Source: Cladosporium sp. IMV 00045 (taxonomy: Eukaryota > Ascomycota > Dothideomycetes > Cladosporiales > Cladosporiaceae). From it: a stretch of DNA of 18,413 nucleotides. The notes beneath the pieces are model-generated. The model was not told the origin of the DNA and did no database searches. It saw only the letters and a list, made by a program, of their open reading frames with translations. Below are positions 1-8,171 of this stretch, piece after piece; position 1 is the stretch's first letter, and the number at the start of each line of letters is the position of its first letter. The position numbers and the translations under genes are program-made. The stretch is from contig MSJI02000023.1 of the NCBI GenBank assembly GCA_001931905.2, forward strand, positions 1 to 18,413, given 5' to 3'.

Positions 1-629
1 CTTGGGGATGAGGGTATATCTAGAGGAGTTGAGAGGAACAGAGAAAAGCCGAAAAGCCGAAAGGGGGGAGAAGCTCTTCGCTCGCAAATACAGGAAGAAA
101 AGAAAAGAAAAAGGCCCAGCCGCAAACGCCTCGCCTCGCCTCGTCGCGGTCTGCCTGTGTGATTAGAAAAATTCCGTGGGTATTGTCATCTCTCGCCAGG
201 CCCCTTCTCAACGCTTTTGCTTCGTCATCACCTGTCTTGGTCTGCCCTTTCCCTCTGAGAGGTTGTGAGGACAGACTGGCCTTACTTACCTGCCAGCTTT
301 GCATCTCGCGGGGAATGGTTTTGTTGATGGTTCTTGATGCTTTTTTTGCTGTTTCGAATTTTTCGATCTCTGGGTGGCTCCGCCTTCGAGTTTGGTATCG
401 TATGCCCAGATGTGGTGGCCTCCCTCGTCGCGAGCGTGCTCTTCTGATATCGTTTCGGGCGCTCATCGAAAGGGGTGTCGAGTCTGCATGCCTGTGCTTT
501 TTGATAGTCCGCTACGATCGATGGTTTCGACCTACACGTCGAATGTTAGACGCGGCGAGTCATAAGCAGCTTCGTGTGCGCAAAAAGCAGAACAATGTGA
601 CAAACACGTTACGACCGTCCAAGGGTCGT
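1..629. other. left-edge region, no supported gene
   Basis: This stretch lies downstream of the poly(A) polymerase stop codon and should contain its 3' UTR. No open frame here resembles a known protein. On the minus strand there is a consensus donor (CAG|GTAAGT, intron starting at 289) and a matching acceptor with branch site (TTCTAATCACACAG, ending at 155). They are followed towards the left edge by a pyrimidine-rich stretch at about 40-115 (minus-strand sense), a pattern common around fungal transcription starts. It may be the 5' leader of a minus-strand gene lying outside the window. Nothing more can be said from sequence alone. Confidence 0.4.
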
Positions 630-2647
630 TCAAGGTGCTTCGCCGTTTGCTGTGCCGTTTGAGGTAGCGGCCTCCGGCTGGCGGCGTTTTGCAGGGTCGT
701 TGTTTTCCTGGAGTGAAATGTAAGCAACTAGCCGGTTTGAAAAGTACTGATGGGAAGGTGGAGTCAGTTCGTATATCTCTCTCAAGATTACATACGTCGA
801 GTCCTGCGCCGGAGACCGTGCGCTTGTTATTCGCCAGTGATGCAGAGGCAGGTTGAGGTGTGCTTTTGGCCGCCTTCGTCTTCTTAGCTCGAGTCGGTCG
901 CACTTCGCCTTCTGCGAAAAGGTCTGCGGGTAGGTCATAACTGGAGGTAGGGTTAGTGTGAGCGCATTTAGACCTCGGCGTTGTTTGTACGTACTTGCGG
1001 ACGTGCGTCACGCGGATGGAGTTGGTCTCTGCATTGTAAAGGTCGGCACTCATGACGATGTTCTTGTAGTCATGGATGGCGTAGGAGATGTCAAGCGACT
1101 TTTGGTTCGGCTTCAGATCAATGCCGACGTAGTAAGTCGTTGTGTAGATCTTCTGTTTGCCATCACCTGTGGCTTCGTGGCTTTCGCCATTGGCAACAGG
1201 GACAGGCATGCCTTCTGCGTCCGTCTGAGCAGCAGCCTGGGTCTGGATATCGCCAGCCGTTTCGGTGGTTTCTGATTCCTTGATTTGGTAGTCGAGGCCG
1301 CCTTGGAGAACCGTGTCTGTCTGAGCTCCTGGCAAGCACTCGTGAACGCGGTCAAAGCCTTTATTGAAAGGGTGCGCCAACTCGACACTACCTTGCAGCT
1401 CTTCAATTTTCGTGATGAGCCTACGAAGGCGCGCCTGACAAAGACCGGACCACGCTTGTTGCGCTTCTTTTGAATGACTAGCCGACACCACCATGAGGTA
1501 GTGTTTGTAGTCTTTCGTAAAGAATGTGTGCTTCTGGAATAGATCCTTCCACTGCTTCGTGCCAGGACCAGTAACCTCATTGGTGATGTCAAGTCCCCGC
1601 TTCAGCTCTTTCAGCAGCACCTTAAAAGTTGAAGGGCCGATATTGTGGGTGGAGTTCATGGATGGGTACGCGGGTGTGATGATCGGCATGAGGTGCTTGC
1701 GGTCGTGGAAACTTGTCGCCGGATCCCACTCACGAAGCTGCAGAGGCGCATCCTCTCTGTTCTGAAGTCTGACGGGATCGGGCCACCTCCAGTTGGACAT
1801 GAGCCAGAAGAATCGAGAAACAATGCGCGGAGCCGCAGCCTTCGGATACAGCTGGCAGACCTTTGCAACCATCATCGCATAAGCCACACCTCCAGGGAAT
1901 CCAACAATGTTGCCATAGATTGCTCGTCGCTGAGCCCAAAGTTTGACAGCGCGAAGCGCAAGGCGGAAAGGCTTCGTCTGAGGGACGACTGCGAGAATGC
2001 GATCGGTTACACGGGTGCCATTGACGCATCGAAGGTCGATCTCGTTGAGTCCACGAAGCAAGTTGTTGTCGGACAATTGCAGACCGCTCGGTACAGATGC
2101 GATTTGAAGATTCGAAAAAATGAGGTCGATGCTGATACCGAAGAGCTCAATTTTGATGATGGGTACGCTGGCGTCGGGGACTGCAGTCAACTCGGTGATG
2201 TCATTCGCAGCGATGTTGCTCTTGAGGAGGTCCGGGAAGTATTTGAAGAAGTCTTCGCGGGTCACATGTTTAGGCGCGACCACCAGGGTATCGATATCCG
2301 AGCCAGGTCCGTACACACCCAAGCTGTAGCTGCCATATGTGAACACCTTGCCGCCAGCAGAATCAAGGATAGCTGGCGGCAGTTTCTTCGCTCTTCCGAC
2401 GACCTGAACAAGCTCTTTCGTGAGTTTCTGAAGCTGTCGAAGCACGTTCTCCCTACATATCGTTAGTGCCATTCTGCGCGATTGCGACTGGCGCAGCGGC
2501 CTACCTTTGTTTGCCCTCCTCTGGTGATTCGAAGTTCTTTTGCGATTTAAGCTCAGTCATCAATCGGTCGCTGAGCTCAATGTCCTGCTGTGTGGGAGGG
2601 TCCATCGACAGCGGTTTGAACGGTCCAGGCTGCTCAGCGTCCGCCAT
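630..2647 (-). CDS. PAP1: poly(A) polymerase (Pap1 family), nuclear
   Basis: Template-independent polymerase that adds the poly(A) tail to cleaved pre-mRNA in the nucleus, as part of the cleavage and polyadenylation machinery. I read four exons: 2647-2505, 2452-995, 940-796 and 707-630. They join in frame to 607 residues, a usual length for the family. The start is the ATG at 2647, giving an N-terminus (MADAEQPGPFKPLS) typical of fungal Pap1. The nucleotidyltransferase motif GSYSLGVYGPGSDID is at about residues 88-102, giving catalytic Asp100 and Asp102; the third Asp is in IELFGISIDLIFS (about 157). NNLLRGLNEIDLR and NGTRVTD follow, then the central domain (KLWAQRRAIYG) and the RNA-binding domain. 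The tail is basic and low in complexity (RPTRAKKTKAAK, then PAKRRQP), a likely nuclear localisation signal. Introns are 52, 54 and 88 bp. The last two lie in the variable tail, and the final acceptor has an in-frame alternative (see findings). Confidence 0.95.
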
Positions 2648-3229
2648 TTTGTCCGCCTAGCTCTTGATTTCCAGATCCTGTCCGGTATCTTATCCTAGCG
2701 AGTCCGTGGGGGTTCGACGTTGTTGTGATTAGAAGAGAATGGTGTGCGCCGCGACATCTAAGTGTGCGCCATCGGCGGCGCAAGTGGTGAGAGTGGACGG
2801 TGATGGTTTGGAGGTTGGAAGGGCTGGAAGCTGAAGACGAACGGTCGGCGGCTGATCATCCACCACCACACGTCTGCCGCCTGTCAACGGGCCGGCGTTG
2901 CGAACCGAGTGAACGTTAAAGTCATTTCTCCTATGCAACACCTCACAGAACACGCACATGTGATAGTCGTCAAACGGTGGAAAAGGACACGTCATATCAT
3001 TATAGCACATGCTGAACACATTCGACATCGTGTCATACTCTCGCCTGTCGTCGGCGATGCTTGCCGCATGATTACGATTAAGAAGAGTTCAGGAGCAAAT
3101 ACACTCGTTGCCGACATTCTCATTCATGATCGAGCAACAATCTCGTACTCAAGGTATATGATGCACTGCAGCAAATCACAAGCCCAAAAACTCCACAAAA
3201 ATCACATGCCATCATAATAAAGGGGTATC
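2648..3229. other. intergenic: Pap1 promoter and CENP-X 3' flank
   Basis: This 582-bp space separates two minus-strand genes. It should hold the promoter and 5' UTR of the poly(A) polymerase on its left side and the CENP-X 3' UTR and terminator on its right. Open frames of about 100 codons occur on both strands, but none has recognisable motifs. I see no repeat or RNA gene here. Confidence 0.6.
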
Positions 3230-4060
3230 TCAAAAGTCCATGACAATTCCAGCAGCGACCTTCTCAAGGTCAGTCTTGTCCAACCACCTCTCATCGCTTT
3301 GACTCGCAGCTCCAATGTCGACCTCCTCTTTCTTCGCCAGCGACGCACGTGCAATCGTCTCTCGAATGTAAATCTCGACATACTTCTCCAATACCGCAAA
3401 TGCGTGCTTGTCAATCTTGGTATCTTTCGACGCAAAATGCTCGTGCATGAGGCGAAGGAGCAGAGGACGTGGAATTGAAGGTATCTCGGATGATTGCGAT
3501 GGGACGGGCAGCTCTACTTCTTCATGTGCTGGAACTGAAGCATCATTGTTATCGTCATCTGAAACCGACAGAGGTGACTGTGCTCTTGCTTTGGGTGGGC
3601 GGCCTGGTTTGCGCTTCGCAGGTTGTGTTGCTCGTCCAGGCTGAGTCGGTCTGCTAGGCCTCGCAGTGAGTGGATCATCTGCTAGATCGTCTTCAGAGCC
3701 ATCCGATCCATCCTTATTTGGAGGTTCTTTTGGTCTGCTGCTCTCATCCCCGATGATATCGTCCTCTTCATCGTCGCTCTCGGTCGGGACACTCTTCCGC
3801 TTCGCGCCAGCAGTGTTCGCACGCCCGAACATGCCAGTGCTTGCTGGGGTAAAAGCTGAGGCTATCCTCTTTGTGGTAGTTGCATTGCTCCTGCCAGTGG
3901 ATGTAGTGTTGGCACTCGTCGTTCTGCTCAATGGACGCGCCGTGCTATCGGTTGACGCGACGCGAGGCACTTGGCTCGGCCGCTGAGGTTTGAATGGTGG
4001 TGGTTTGCGTTTTGAGGCAGGATATGTGACTGTTTCTTTGGGCTCTTTTCGGGGAGGCAT
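3230..4060 (-). CDS. CENP-X / MHF2 histone-fold protein with AT-hook extension
   Basis: The predicted partner of CENP-S (MHF1). In other eukaryotes the pair forms a histone-fold tetramer that binds DNA at kinetochores (CENP-T-W-S-X) and with FANCM/Mph1-type helicases at stalled forks. The single exon encodes 276 residues from the ATG at 4060 (MPPRKEPKET; A at -3). An in-frame ATG 43 codons upstream was not chosen because its extension looks like leader sequence. The C-terminal 80 residues (about 196-276) carry the family pattern: IPRPLLLRLMHEHF, DKHAFAVLEKYVEIYIRE and a terminal DKTDLEKVAAGIVMDF. Residues 1-190 are disordered and rich in Ser, Thr and Pro. They hold an acidic patch (SDDEEDDIIGDES, about 95-107) and an AT-hook-like KRKPGRPPKAR at about 149-159. 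Human and yeast members are roughly 80 residues, so the extension is the odd feature. The fold assignment is firm; the extension's role is inferred. Confidence 0.86.
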   Translation of the reverse strand: MPPRKEPKETVTYPASKRKPPPFKPQRPSQVPRVASTDSTARPLSRTTSANTTSTGRSNATTTKRIASAFTPASTGMFGRANTAGAKRKSVPTESDDEEDDIIGDESSRPKEPPNKDGSDGSEDDLADDPLTARPSRPTQPGRATQPAKRKPGRPPKARAQSPLSVSDDDNNDASVPAHEEVELPVPSQSSEIPSIPRPLLLRLMHEHFASKDTKIDKHAFAVLEKYVEIYIRETIARASLAKKEEVDIGAASQSDERWLDKTDLEKVAAGIVMDF

Positions 4061-4382
4061 GATTCTGGTGTGACTGTCGCTGATTCTAGCGAAAGAATGG
4101 CTGCCACGACGATCTATCACGTAGAAATGAGGATGACGAGGTGAAATGGCCGAGTGATAAGGCGCTAGGTCTAAAGATTCGCCCCGCACGTCGACCTCGC
4201 GTTGACATGTGAAGAGCTTCTAATCTAATCTGATCGCATCTCCTCCCTCGCGAGATCGCATCACCCAAGGGCGTACGTTTCCCTTGGCCCATACCTTGCG
4301 ACTACTCACCACCACCGCGCTGTCTAGGGAAGATCGTGAGCAGCAGCGCGATGAGACTGAAACCGCACAAGTGAGCTGGAGA
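4061..4382. promoter_or_regulatory. shared divergent promoter, CENP-X / Arl3
   Basis: These 322 bp separate the start codons of two divergently transcribed genes, so both 5' UTRs and both core promoters must lie here. No TATA box is evident at a sensible distance from either start. An open frame running into the Arl3 start from 4284 is treated as leader because the family N-terminus begins at 4383. Confidence 0.55.
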
Positions 4383-5119
4383 ATGTACCATCTGGCCAAA
4401 TCGCTGTATTTGCACGCCACAAGCAAAGAGGGTAAGCTGGGACATTGCTCGCTATCCAAAACAGCTGAACACAAGTTGCTCACAGTGTTGCTTTCTTAGA
4501 GTACTCCATCCTGCTCCTCGGGCTCGACAATGCCGGCAAAACCACTCTCCTCGAGCAAATCAAGAGCTCGTACAATCCAGATCACAATCCGCGACTGAAC
4601 ACCGTCCCGACAGTCGGGCAGAACGTCAGCCTGGTGGACCTTGGCGCATGCTACCTCAAGATCTGGGATGTTGGCGGACAGCATACTCTCCGCGGGCTCT
4701 GGCAGAACTACTACAGCAGCTGCCATGCGATAGTCTTCGTGATCGACAGCACAGACGTGGGAGATGCGGACGTTGAGAAGATCAATGAAGGGATCACGCC
4801 TGGAGGTGGGGAAGTGGATGTGGGAAGACTGGAGGAGTGCAAACTGGTACTTGAGTCTATTTTAGAAGACCAGCAGGCCGAAGGTGTGCCTTTGCTTGTT
4901 CTGGCAAACAAGCAGGATGCGGAGGACTGTGTGGAAGTTGTGAGGATCAAGGAGGGCTTGGTGCGCAGGGTAGTTGAGGGAGAGAAAGGTGTCAGTGTGA
5001 GGGATAGTAGGGTCTTGCCATTGAGCGCTCTGACCGGTACGGGTGTGAAGGAGGCCGTTGACTGGGTTTGCAGTCGCGTGCAGTGGAATAAGGAAGCTCG
5101 ACCACCTGTCATGAGATGA
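4383..5119 (+). CDS. ARL3: Arf-like small GTPase, Arl3 (yeast) / ARFRP1 type
   Basis: A small GTPase of the trans-Golgi. In yeast, Arl3 is recruited by Sys1 after N-terminal acetylation and then recruits Arl1 and golgins. There are two exons, 4383-4431 and 4500-5119, around a 68-bp intron (GTAAGC to TTTCTTAG), giving 222 residues. The family start is MYHLAKSLYLHATSKEEYSI. Position 2 is Tyr, not the myristoylated Gly of true Arfs, which fits the NatC-acetylated Arl3/ARFRP1 branch. GTPase motifs in order: G1 GLDNAGKT (about 24-31); G2 threonine in TVPTVGQN; G3 WDVGGQ; G4 NKQD; G5 SAL. Between G3 and G4 there is a Gly- and acid-rich insertion (about INEGITPGGGEVDVGR) compared with animal ARFRP1. 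All catalytic motifs are intact. The gene is divergent from CENP-X, and the long gap to GTR2 follows it. Confidence 0.9.
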
Positions 5120-5304
5120 TATCATCAAATGCAAAGATGTTGCTTGGTTGTTCTACTATCACCCTTCTGAGAAAGGCAGCTCGGTTTGAATTGCAACGCT
5201 TTTATCACATGAAAGCAATTTTGGCGAGGTGCATTGAATAGTTCGGCACGAGGACTCATGCTTGACGATCAAATTAAGTCTTGTTGCGAATATCAATCTT
5301 GTTC

Positions 5305-5319
5305 AAAAAAAAAAAAAAA
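5305..5319 (+). repeat. A15 homopolymer tract
   Basis: Fifteen consecutive A residues lie about 190 bp after the Arl3 stop codon. The tract could be a nucleosome-depleting poly(dA:dT) element or simple slippage. It is a likely place for length errors in the assembly. Confidence 0.9.
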
Positions 5320-6071
5320 TAACACTATGTATACCACCAAAATACTGCTGGATATTCGGTTACGAGCTGCTTCAAGTAGGCAATCTATCGTACGCCAAGC
5401 ATACACTTCGACGATGCCCGACGCTTTTGCAGCGCAGGGTCACTGTGGCGAAACAACCAACCATCATTGAGAGACACCCTCTATCTTTCACTGAACACGT
5501 CGGTTCGAATATAAGTCGCCCTTGGACGTTGTCAATATTTCACGCCACCCTCGCGGACACGGAAGCCGAAAGAGGCTTGAAAAGCTTCCGGAAACACCCC
5601 ATCCACAACTCCCAGGCGCGCTTTAACCGGCTTTCGACTGCCGGCATTCCGAGCTGCATATCTTTCTTATCGACAGCGCAATATCAATTGGAAGCCTGCT
5701 TTTTTGCGCCTCGTCTTTGGCATCCTAAACATAGGCGAAGAGCCTGTCATTTCGTTTGTCTGCGCTGCAGCAAGGCCCCCTGGACAAACGGCACCACTCA
5801 CACGGCTGTTGGAGTAGCGGTGTGCTCTTGCCTTGCGTCAGTGGAAGCAGGGAATTGTTGTCATCTGTTGATTTATCGATGGTCAGCGGCGATATGGCTG
5901 TCATGGAGGTAAGGCTCTCCGTTCTATTTCTCTCTCTGGAACAGCACGCCCTGCGCCTTTTCTTCCTCTTGGGATTCAGCTCGACTCGCTCAACGACATT
6001 CGGTTACCTATCGGCACGGAACAAACACTGGTGCAGTGGCGCTGCTGATAGCCGCACCAACGTGATGTGAC

Positions 6072-6095
6072 CCGTCACTTTCACGAGAGTGACGG
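6072..6095. promoter_or_regulatory. inverted repeat CCGTCACT-N8-AGTGACGG upstream of GTR2
   Basis: Two perfect 8-bp arms (6072-6079 and 6088-6095) flank an 8-bp spacer. Each arm contains CGTCA/TGACG, the half-site recognised by bZIP factors of the ATF/CREB type. It sits about 200 bp before the GTR2 start codon, so it could be a regulatory dyad or an RNA hairpin in a leader. Function is inferred only. Confidence 0.45.
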
Positions 6096-6097
6096 CG

Positions 6098-6162
6098 GTG
6101 CCACGTCTGTCGACATTTGTGTAAGTCTATCAAGCAGCCATCCCGTGTGCCACGTTTGTCGA
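6098..6162 (+). repeat. pair of 16-bp direct repeats GTGCCACGTYTGTCGA
   Basis: The two copies lie at 6098-6113 and 6147-6162, start to start 49 bp, and differ at one position (C or T). The first copy begins three bases after the inverted repeat at 6072-6095. Each carries the core CCACGT. The density of repeated structure here suggests a control region for GTR2. Confidence 0.6.
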
Positions 6163-6280
6163 ATGGATGGCAAAAGTCCCGACAAGATTCATCTTCCTTG
6201 AGGCAGTTGCGTTTGCATCAATACGGCGAAGAGCGAACGATCCGTCAGTTCTCGAACCTTTCTCTGACAAGAACCACCAG
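6121..6280 (+). other. possible 5' UTR intron of GTR2
   Basis: A donor (T|GTAAGT at 6121) and an acceptor with branch-like CTGAC (TCTCTGACAAGAACCACCAG, ending at 6280) would remove 160 bp and leave a 14-nt leader before the ATG at 6295. The second 16-bp direct repeat would then lie inside the intron. The signals are good, but no coding frame tests the splice. Confidence 0.4.
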
Positions 6281-6294
6281 ATTCAAATTTCGCC

Positions 6295-7674
6295 ATGCAT
6301 ACTCTGTTCGGTTCCAATATCCTTAGCCCACCGCTGATTCCTGAATCTCAACCAAATCCCTTCGATACGCTGTTCAGCGCTACTGTGTCAACAAACTCGA
6401 CTGCTTCCGCCACTTCTCTATCAGCTCGGAGCTTCTCACCGACCGAGTACAACTTGTTGACACATCGCTTGCAGGAAGAGCAGCGAAATCTCGAAGAATC
6501 CCGATATGCTGAGCCTACGCCTGTGAGACGAAAGGGGCACCCAAAGCTGCTACTCATGGGTCAGAGAAGGTAAGATTCACTTGTTGATCTTTGGAGTTGA
6601 AGCATGGCCGACTAATAGGAGCCCAGAAGCGGTAAATCCTCCATCCAGAATGTCATACTACAGAAAATGCCACCGACGGAGACGCTTTATCTCGAATCAA
6701 CGAACAGCGTTAAAACAGTGTCGATGCAGTACGTCCAGTGATATCCTTCTATGCAGCTTCTTCTGACCCAGTCCAGATCCTTTGCGCAGTTCGAAATGAC
6801 CGAAGTCCCTTCACAACTCTCCATCGAATCTCCCGAAATCGCCTACTCAGACGCCAACTTCCGCGAGCTCGGAACCGTAATCTGGGTCATCGATGTTCAA
6901 GATGACTACCTCAGCTCAATAGATTCTCTCGTGCACACCGCTGGATTCCTCGCCGAGAACTACCCCAGAGTGCATTTCGAAGTCTTCATTCACAAAACCG
7001 ACGGCTTGAGCGAAGAGTACCGCTACGACGCTTTCCGCGAAGTGCGACAGAGAGTGCAAGACGAGCTGTCCGATGTAGGTTTCGGCCACCGGGAGGTCGC
7101 ATTCCACCAGACGAGCATCTTCGACCACTCGATCTACGAGGCTGTCAGCAAGGTCGTGCAAAGGCTACTGCCGCAGCTGCCGGCGCTTGAAGCTCTGCTC
7201 AACCGGCTGTGCTCCACGTGTGGCATGCAGAAAGCCTATCTGTTCGACACGGCTAGCAAGATATACGTGGCAACCGATGCCAGTCCGACGTTTTTGAAGG
7301 ATTACGAAGTCTGCTCGGATTATGTGGATGTGATCGTAGACATCAAGGCACTGTATGGCTGGCAGGACCAACCCAAGACAGGTGCAAACGCACGTCAAAA
7401 GGCGAACGATGGCTCAGATGCTGATGACGATGGCATTGGAGAGAGCATCGTCACGTTTGAGAGGAATGGAGATACGTATATTTACGCACGAGAGATCACA
7501 GAGTAAGTTTTGCTAATGCATACGTCTGATCTGAGTTGACATACTGACTGAAATTCCAGGTATTTGTCTCTGATCTGCCTCATGGGTAAGGGAAGCGGCG
7601 TCGACAAGAGGGTGTTGATAGACTACAACGTGAGCCTGCTCCAAGACGCCGTGGTGGAAGTGTTCAAAGTGTGA
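6295..7674 (+). CDS. GTR2: Rag-family GTPase Gtr2 (RagC/D orthologue)
   Basis: One half of the Gtr1-Gtr2 heterodimer on the vacuole, which signals amino-acid supply to TORC1. Exons are 6295-6569, 6627-6728, 6777-7502 and 7560-7674, which join to 405 residues. Introns are 57, 48 and 57 bp with branch sites CTAAT, CTGAC and CTGAC. The first 84 residues are a Ser/Pro-rich extension. The P-loop GQRRSGKSS is at 89-97 and spans the first intron. TLYLEST and [12 protein letters not shown] match RagC/D strands, HKTDG is the G4-type box, and the C-terminal roadblock-like half ends in [19 protein letters not shown]. The oddity is the G3 region: TEVPSQ at about 134-139 where animal RagC has a DxPGQ-type box, so the switch II glycine is Ser and the Asp is Glu. 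The assignment to Gtr2 rather than Gtr1 rests on the GQRRSGKSS loop and the IDxQDDY segment. Confidence 0.92.
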
Positions 7675-8171
7675 GCGTCGGCGAATAGAAAGTGAGGTGT
7701 TTTGACTTATTATCAGCACTTTAGCGGTCAAACATTACATGTTTACATACACATACATACACCTCCCGTGTCAGCATTGTAATTTCAAGTGCGCGAAATC
7801 ATTTCCGACCGAGCCGTCTCATGCTTGTGATTTTATTGAAAAGGACACGGAATCCTTGATGCCGACTTCATCACGGTCCCACCTCCCCGCAATGATAATT
7901 AAACCGTGATTTCAAGTAGAGATCACGCGAGAAGGTAAGCCAAAATGGTGCCGCTGAACTCCCGTTTCTCTCCCTGAAGATATTGTTCTTTATACTTGTT
8001 CTCTGTCGCCCTTTGAAATTGTCAGGAGATTCTCACTCTTGAGCCTTCGCTCGAACCGCCATCCTCTCCAGCTGAGCTCCGGAAAGGGGAACAAGCTGCG
8101 TTTACCAAAACAACACAGCCTTTGCTTTTTAAGCTCTCAGTCTGCGCCTCGGAAAGGTGTACCAAAGGAAA
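7675..8171. other. intergenic: GTR2 3' flank and promoter of the MAPR gene
   Basis: These 497 bp hold no gene. Two short repeats stand out. One is a dyad ATCACGGT (7870-7877) / ACCGTGAT (7903-7910), with a further ATCACG at 7922-7927. The other is a direct repeat ATTTCAAGT at 7782-7790 and 7909-7917, its second copy overlapping the dyad arm. A CATA/TACA-rich stretch at about 7738-7762 follows the GTR2 stop and may be its polyadenylation region. Confidence 0.5.

Larger units (their letters stand above)
5120..6294. other. long intergenic region upstream of GTR2
   Basis: This is 1,175 bp between two plus-strand genes. A plus-strand open frame of 216 codons (5262-5912) has no recognisable motifs, contains an A15 tract near its start and is rich in Cys, His and Arg, so I read it as chance. 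The first part should hold the Arl3 3' UTR. The last 250 bp hold an inverted repeat, two near-identical 16-mers and a possible 5' UTR intron of GTR2, listed separately. Confidence 0.55.

Noticed and set aside
20..466. 148-codon minus-strand open frame at the left edge
   Set aside because: Composition is Arg-rich at one end and Phe-rich at the other with no motif. It overlaps likely UTR sequence and contains a consensus intron.
1645..2466. 273-codon plus-strand open frame
   Set aside because: It is antisense to the catalytic exon of poly(A) polymerase, whose motifs are unmistakable; this is its shadow.
4086..4189. Upstream in-frame start extending CENP-X by 43 residues
   Set aside because: The extension looks like leader sequence, and MPPRKEP at 4060 has a good context and is a typical nuclear-protein start.
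5510..5535. GGTTCGAAT resembling a tRNA B box
   Set aside because: The flanking bases do not pair as a T-arm and no acceptor stem or A box fits, so no tRNA can be drawn.
5262..5912. 216-codon plus-strand open frame in the Arl3-GTR2 gap
   Set aside because: Contains the A15 tract as a Lys run, has no domain pattern, and lies in the promoter region. Length alone is not enough in a GC-balanced genome.
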